This document shows, in pieces, positions 59,991 to 61,978 of a DNA stretch of 61,978 bases. The stretch's first letter is position 1. Each line of letters opens with the position of its first letter. A program made the position numbers and the translations under genes. Below the pieces are notes generated by a model. It was not told where the DNA came from. It made no database searches and worked only from the letters and a program-made list of their open reading frames with translations. The stretch is from Aureimonas altamirensis (GTDB taxonomy: Bacteria; Pseudomonadota; Alphaproteobacteria; Rhizobiales; Rhizobiaceae): positions 1 through 61,978 of the forward strand of contig NZ_JAMQCO010000010.1 in the NCBI RefSeq assembly GCF_023702225.1, in the 5' to 3' direction.

Positions 59991-60779
59991 TCAATGACGG
60001 GTGTTGCGCCAGGGAACGGGGTCGAAGAAGCCGAAGGTCAGGAAGCCGAGGGCAAAGCCGCCGAGATGCGCCTCCCAGGCCACGGACGCGCCGTCACCGC
60101 CGAAACCGATGGACCCTATGGCGATATTGGTGGCGAAGAAGATGAGCGTGAAGATGAGGACGGTGCGGTTGGCCAGCGCCTGCCCCACCGTCATGCGCGG
60201 TGCGAGCGCGATGGCCCCCGAGGTCAGTTGGCCGGGCGCCCCCAGGGCGAAGCGACAGGCCCCGCCCATCAGCGCCGAAACGACGCCCGAGGCGCCGATC
60301 ATCGGCTGCAGCAGATCCGGGTTGGTGATGTAGAACAGCGCCGCGCCGCCCAGCGCGCCGGCCAGCGCGAACAGAATGAAGCGGCCATTGCCCAGACGCC
60401 GCGCGACGGGCGTGCCGAATGCGACGAGCCATAGCGTGTTGGCGCCGAGATGGCCCCAGCTTCCGTGCAGGAAGGCATGCGTGAACGGCGCCCACAGGTC
60501 CGCGCCGGCGGGCCGCGACAGGCATTCGGGTATGGGGAGCGAATAACAGGCCGGAATCAGGGCGAAGTCCAGCAGCACCCTGAAATCCGCATCCTCGCTC
60601 AGGATGTTCATCCTGATGAGGTGGATGGCGACCAGAAGCGCGATCGCGGCCAGCACGATGCCTGGTATGTTGAAGGCTGGCGGATTGGATGGCCGTACGG
60701 GCCGATACTCTGGCGTCACGCGGGAGGTGTCCTCGAAGGGAGCGGATAAACCTTTGATAAAGCCTGTTTTCACCGCCAA
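59991..60779 (-). CDS. Rhomboid family intramembrane serine protease
   Basis: A 262-residue rhomboid with about six to seven membrane segments. The catalytic Ser164 is in IGASGVVSALMGG and His238 in WEAHLGGFALGF; the HGSWGHLGANTLWL segment carries the HxxxN motif. It would cut transmembrane substrates. The start is uncertain: TTG at 60779 or GTG six bases later; neither has a strong ribosome site. The long cytosolic N-terminus (about 35 residues, Pro-rich) precedes the first span. Confidence 0.88.
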   Translation of the reverse strand: MAVKTGFIKGLSAPFEDTSRVTPEYRPVRPSNPPAFNIPGIVLAAIALLVAIHLIRMNILSEDADFRVLLDFALIPACYSLPIPECLSRPAGADLWAPFTHAFLHGSWGHLGANTLWLVAFGTPVARRLGNGRFILFALAGALGGAALFYITNPDLLQPMIGASGVVSALMGGACRFALGAPGQLTSGAIALAPRMTVGQALANRTVLIFTLIFFATNIAIGSIGFGGDGASVAWEAHLGGFALGFLTFGFFDPVPWRNTRH

Positions 60780-61182
60780 CCAGATTATTTCATGGCAGGA
60801 GCCGCCCTTTTCGGGGTGTTATCCCCCGCCTGTGTTAACCCGGCCCTCACGCGCCGTTAAGCGACCTTGCAGCGGGATTTACGATTGCCGACTTCGCGCG
60901 CCGCCGGACAGGTTAACGCAATGGCCGCGTCGGTCCATGCCCGCATTAACCTTTGGCCCGGCAACTGCAGGCGCCACGGCGGCTGCCGGAAACCTCTTTG
61001 AATTCGCATTCCCTTAAGCTTGCGAGGACGTTACCGACCCCCCTGAAATGCGCCGAAAAGGCTTCAGGCCGCCGCAAGCAAGAGGTCTGAACGTCCTGCC
61101 ACAGATTTGAGACAGATTGTCGTCCGCGTCTTGGAATGCCGGTAAAAAGGCGCTGCCATTGTCATTCCCGAAGACGGGAGAC
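60780..61182. other. 403-base intergenic region with repeated TTAA sites
   Basis: No gene is convincing in this divergent spacer. It holds promoters for the rhomboid gene and the exported cysteine peptidase. At least four TTAA sites occur (GTGTTAACC, CGTTAAGC, GGTTAACGC, CATTAACC), a motif seen as CtrA half-sites in alphaproteobacteria, but none is at the TTAA-N7-TTAA spacing. A hairpin-rich segment follows near 61045-61075. Confidence 0.4.
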
Positions 61183-61782
61183 ATGGCCGTGAACAAGTTT
61201 CTGACCATCAGCACTGTGGCAATCGGGTTCGTACTGGGGGCCCTGACCGCCCCTGCCAAGGCGGACATGCCGGTAACGGGACCGACCAGCCAGCCAGTCG
61301 GCCACTACGTGTTCTGCCAGTCCTACCCCGAACAATGCCAGCCGAACCGGCAGGTGCGGCTGAACCGACTGGACGACGCCACATGGCGCCTGATGGTCGA
61401 GGTGAACAACATCGTCAACACGGCGATCACGCCGAAGACCGATCTGGAAATGCATGGCGTGCCGGAGCTCTGGTCCTATCCGACCACCGAGGGCGACTGC
61501 GAGGACTTCGCGCTGCTCAAGCAGTACATGCTGGAAAAGGCCGGCCTGCCGCGCTCGTCCCTGCTGATTACCGTCGTCCAGCAGCCGAACGGCGAAGGCC
61601 ATGCCGTGCTGACCGTCCGCACCGACGCCGGCGATTACATCCTCGACAACCTGGACGAGCGGGTGCTGCGCTGGACCGACACGCCCTACCGCTTCCTGAA
61701 GCGCCAGGCGGAGGCCAATTCGGGCAAATGGGCCGGCATCGCCGACGACCGCGACATGATGCTGGTCGGCAGCGTCCGCTGA
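61183..61782 (+). CDS. Bacterial transglutaminase-like cysteine peptidase
   Basis: A 199-residue BTLCP family protein (PF06035), common in Rhizobiales. The signal peptide ends near PAKA-DMP. Catalytic residues are Cys106 (EGDCEDFALLK), His140 (GEGHAVLTV) and Asp155 (ILDNLDERVL). It is periplasmic; related LapG proteases control biofilm adhesins, but no LapD or adhesin is seen here. GGGAG precedes the ATG. An intrinsic terminator follows its stop. Confidence 0.9.
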   Translation: MAVNKFLTISTVAIGFVLGALTAPAKADMPVTGPTSQPVGHYVFCQSYPEQCQPNRQVRLNRLDDATWRLMVEVNNIVNTAITPKTDLEMHGVPELWSYPTTEGDCEDFALLKQYMLEKAGLPRSSLLITVVQQPNGEGHAVLTVRTDAGDYILDNLDERVLRWTDTPYRFLKRQAEANSGKWAGIADDRDMMLVGSVR

Positions 61783-61800
61783 CCGGGGACCAGACACGAG

Positions 61801-61830
61801 AAGGCCGCCGCGTCGCCGCGGCGGCCTTTT
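61801..61830 (+). terminator. Intrinsic terminator after cysteine peptidase
   Basis: AAGGCCGCCGCG at 61801-61812 pairs with CGCGGCGGCCTT at 61817-61828 (12 bp, four-base loop) and ends in TTTT. This is a strong GC hairpin with a T-run. It lies between convergent genes and may also serve the DUF3126 gene. Confidence 0.9.
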
Positions 61831-61857
61831 CCGGTTTCGGGCGACCGCATTGGGCGA

Positions 61858-61978
61858 TCAATCTTCCAGGTCGATATCCAGGATCGTCATGGTGAAATGG
61901 TACGAAAGTTCGCCCTCGTCCGTATCCTTGGCGATCAGGCCGGCGAATTCGTCGTTGACATAGACTTCCGCGGTATCG
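61858..61978 (-). CDS. DUF3126 family protein, partial at window edge
   Basis: The last 40 codons of a gene that runs off the right edge; the start is outside the window. The tail DTAEVYVNDEFAGLIAKDTD then GELSYHFTMTILDIDLED matches the C-terminus of the DUF3126 family, a small soluble protein typical of Hyphomicrobiales. Function is unknown. Confidence 0.75.
   Translation of the reverse strand, partial: DTAEVYVNDEFAGLIAKDTDEGELSYHFTMTILDIDLED

Noticed and set aside
60780-61182. CtrA-controlled promoter
   Set aside because: Several TTAA half-sites are present, but none has the TTAA-N7-TTAA spacing; chance cannot be excluded.
61117-61182. Upstream start for the cysteine peptidase at 61117
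   Set aside because: The extra residues would place a polar stretch before the signal peptide; ATG 61183 has GGGAG directly upstream.
1-61978. tRNA, rRNA, CRISPR array, insertion sequence, prophage, riboswitch
   Set aside because: I looked for T-loop and CCA-type ends, direct repeat arrays, transposase or integrase proteins and leader structures and saw none I could support.

Overview
The window is high-GC DNA from an alphaproteobacterium, most likely order Hyphomicrobiales (Rhizobiales); I cannot place the genus. Support comes from the DUF3126 gene at the right edge, a bacterial transglutaminase-like cysteine peptidase, a Crp/Fnr regulator of the rhizobial type, an NAD-dependent FdsGBAD formate dehydrogenase and the block thrS-yidD-iscU-like-folE-hisI. 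Genes are dense and often overlap by ATGA or TGATG. I found no rRNA, tRNA, CRISPR array, insertion sequence or prophage.

Layout. 1-4.4 kb is a mosaic edge: a broken ECF sigma factor fragment, a PQQ-type sugar dehydrogenase, a glycine-zipper lipoprotein, a DUF3841 protein and a Tat-exported cyclase-family hydrolase. 4.4-13.9 kb is a LacI-controlled sugar or polyol locus: a ribose-type ABC importer, a LacI repressor with two CG-centred palindromic operators, and divergent catabolic genes (TIM-barrel isomerase, Gfo/Idh/MocA dehydrogenase, ribitol-dehydrogenase-like SDR), with a converging ketose 3-epimerase-like gene. 14-18.1 kb holds a xanthine-dehydrogenase remnant and a GDP-mannose/surface-polysaccharide operon (manC, phosphohexomutase, acyltransferase). 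18.2-23.3 kb is putA followed by an FAD-linked 2-hydroxyacid dehydrogenase. 23.4-29.5 kb has a PLD-family enzyme, a small membrane protein and a P-type ATPase/universal stress protein operon with a perfect FNR/FixK box upstream. 29.7-32.3 kb has ilvD and a Crp/Fnr regulator. 32.5-39.1 kb is the molybdenum formate dehydrogenase operon with a LysR gene upstream. 39.3-45.2 kb has housekeeping and small genes (nadK, a DUF4160/DUF2442 pair, flavin reductase, nitroreductase, an exported repeat protein, a YcaQ-like protein). 45.3-49.2 kb is the core block thrS to hisI. 49.3-58.5 kb is a second sugar-uptake locus under a GntR regulator. 58.5 kb to the end resumes core-type genes (patatin, CBS, rhomboid, cysteine peptidase, DUF3126).

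The most interesting region is 49.3-58.5 kb. A ribose-type importer with two permeases fused in one polypeptide is followed, in near-overlapping order, by an SDR, a short 3-hydroxyacyl-CoA/L-gulonate-3-dehydrogenase-like enzyme, a BKACE (DUF849) beta-keto acid cleavage enzyme and an SMP-30 lactonase. Together these suggest oxidation of an aldose to a lactone, opening to the aldonate, oxidation at C3, and acetyl-CoA-dependent C-C cleavage of the 3-keto-aldonate, without a sugar kinase or an aldolase. This is an inference from gene content; I know of no described pathway with this set. The 4.4-13.9 kb locus is a second candidate, resembling keto-sugar epimerisation pathways.
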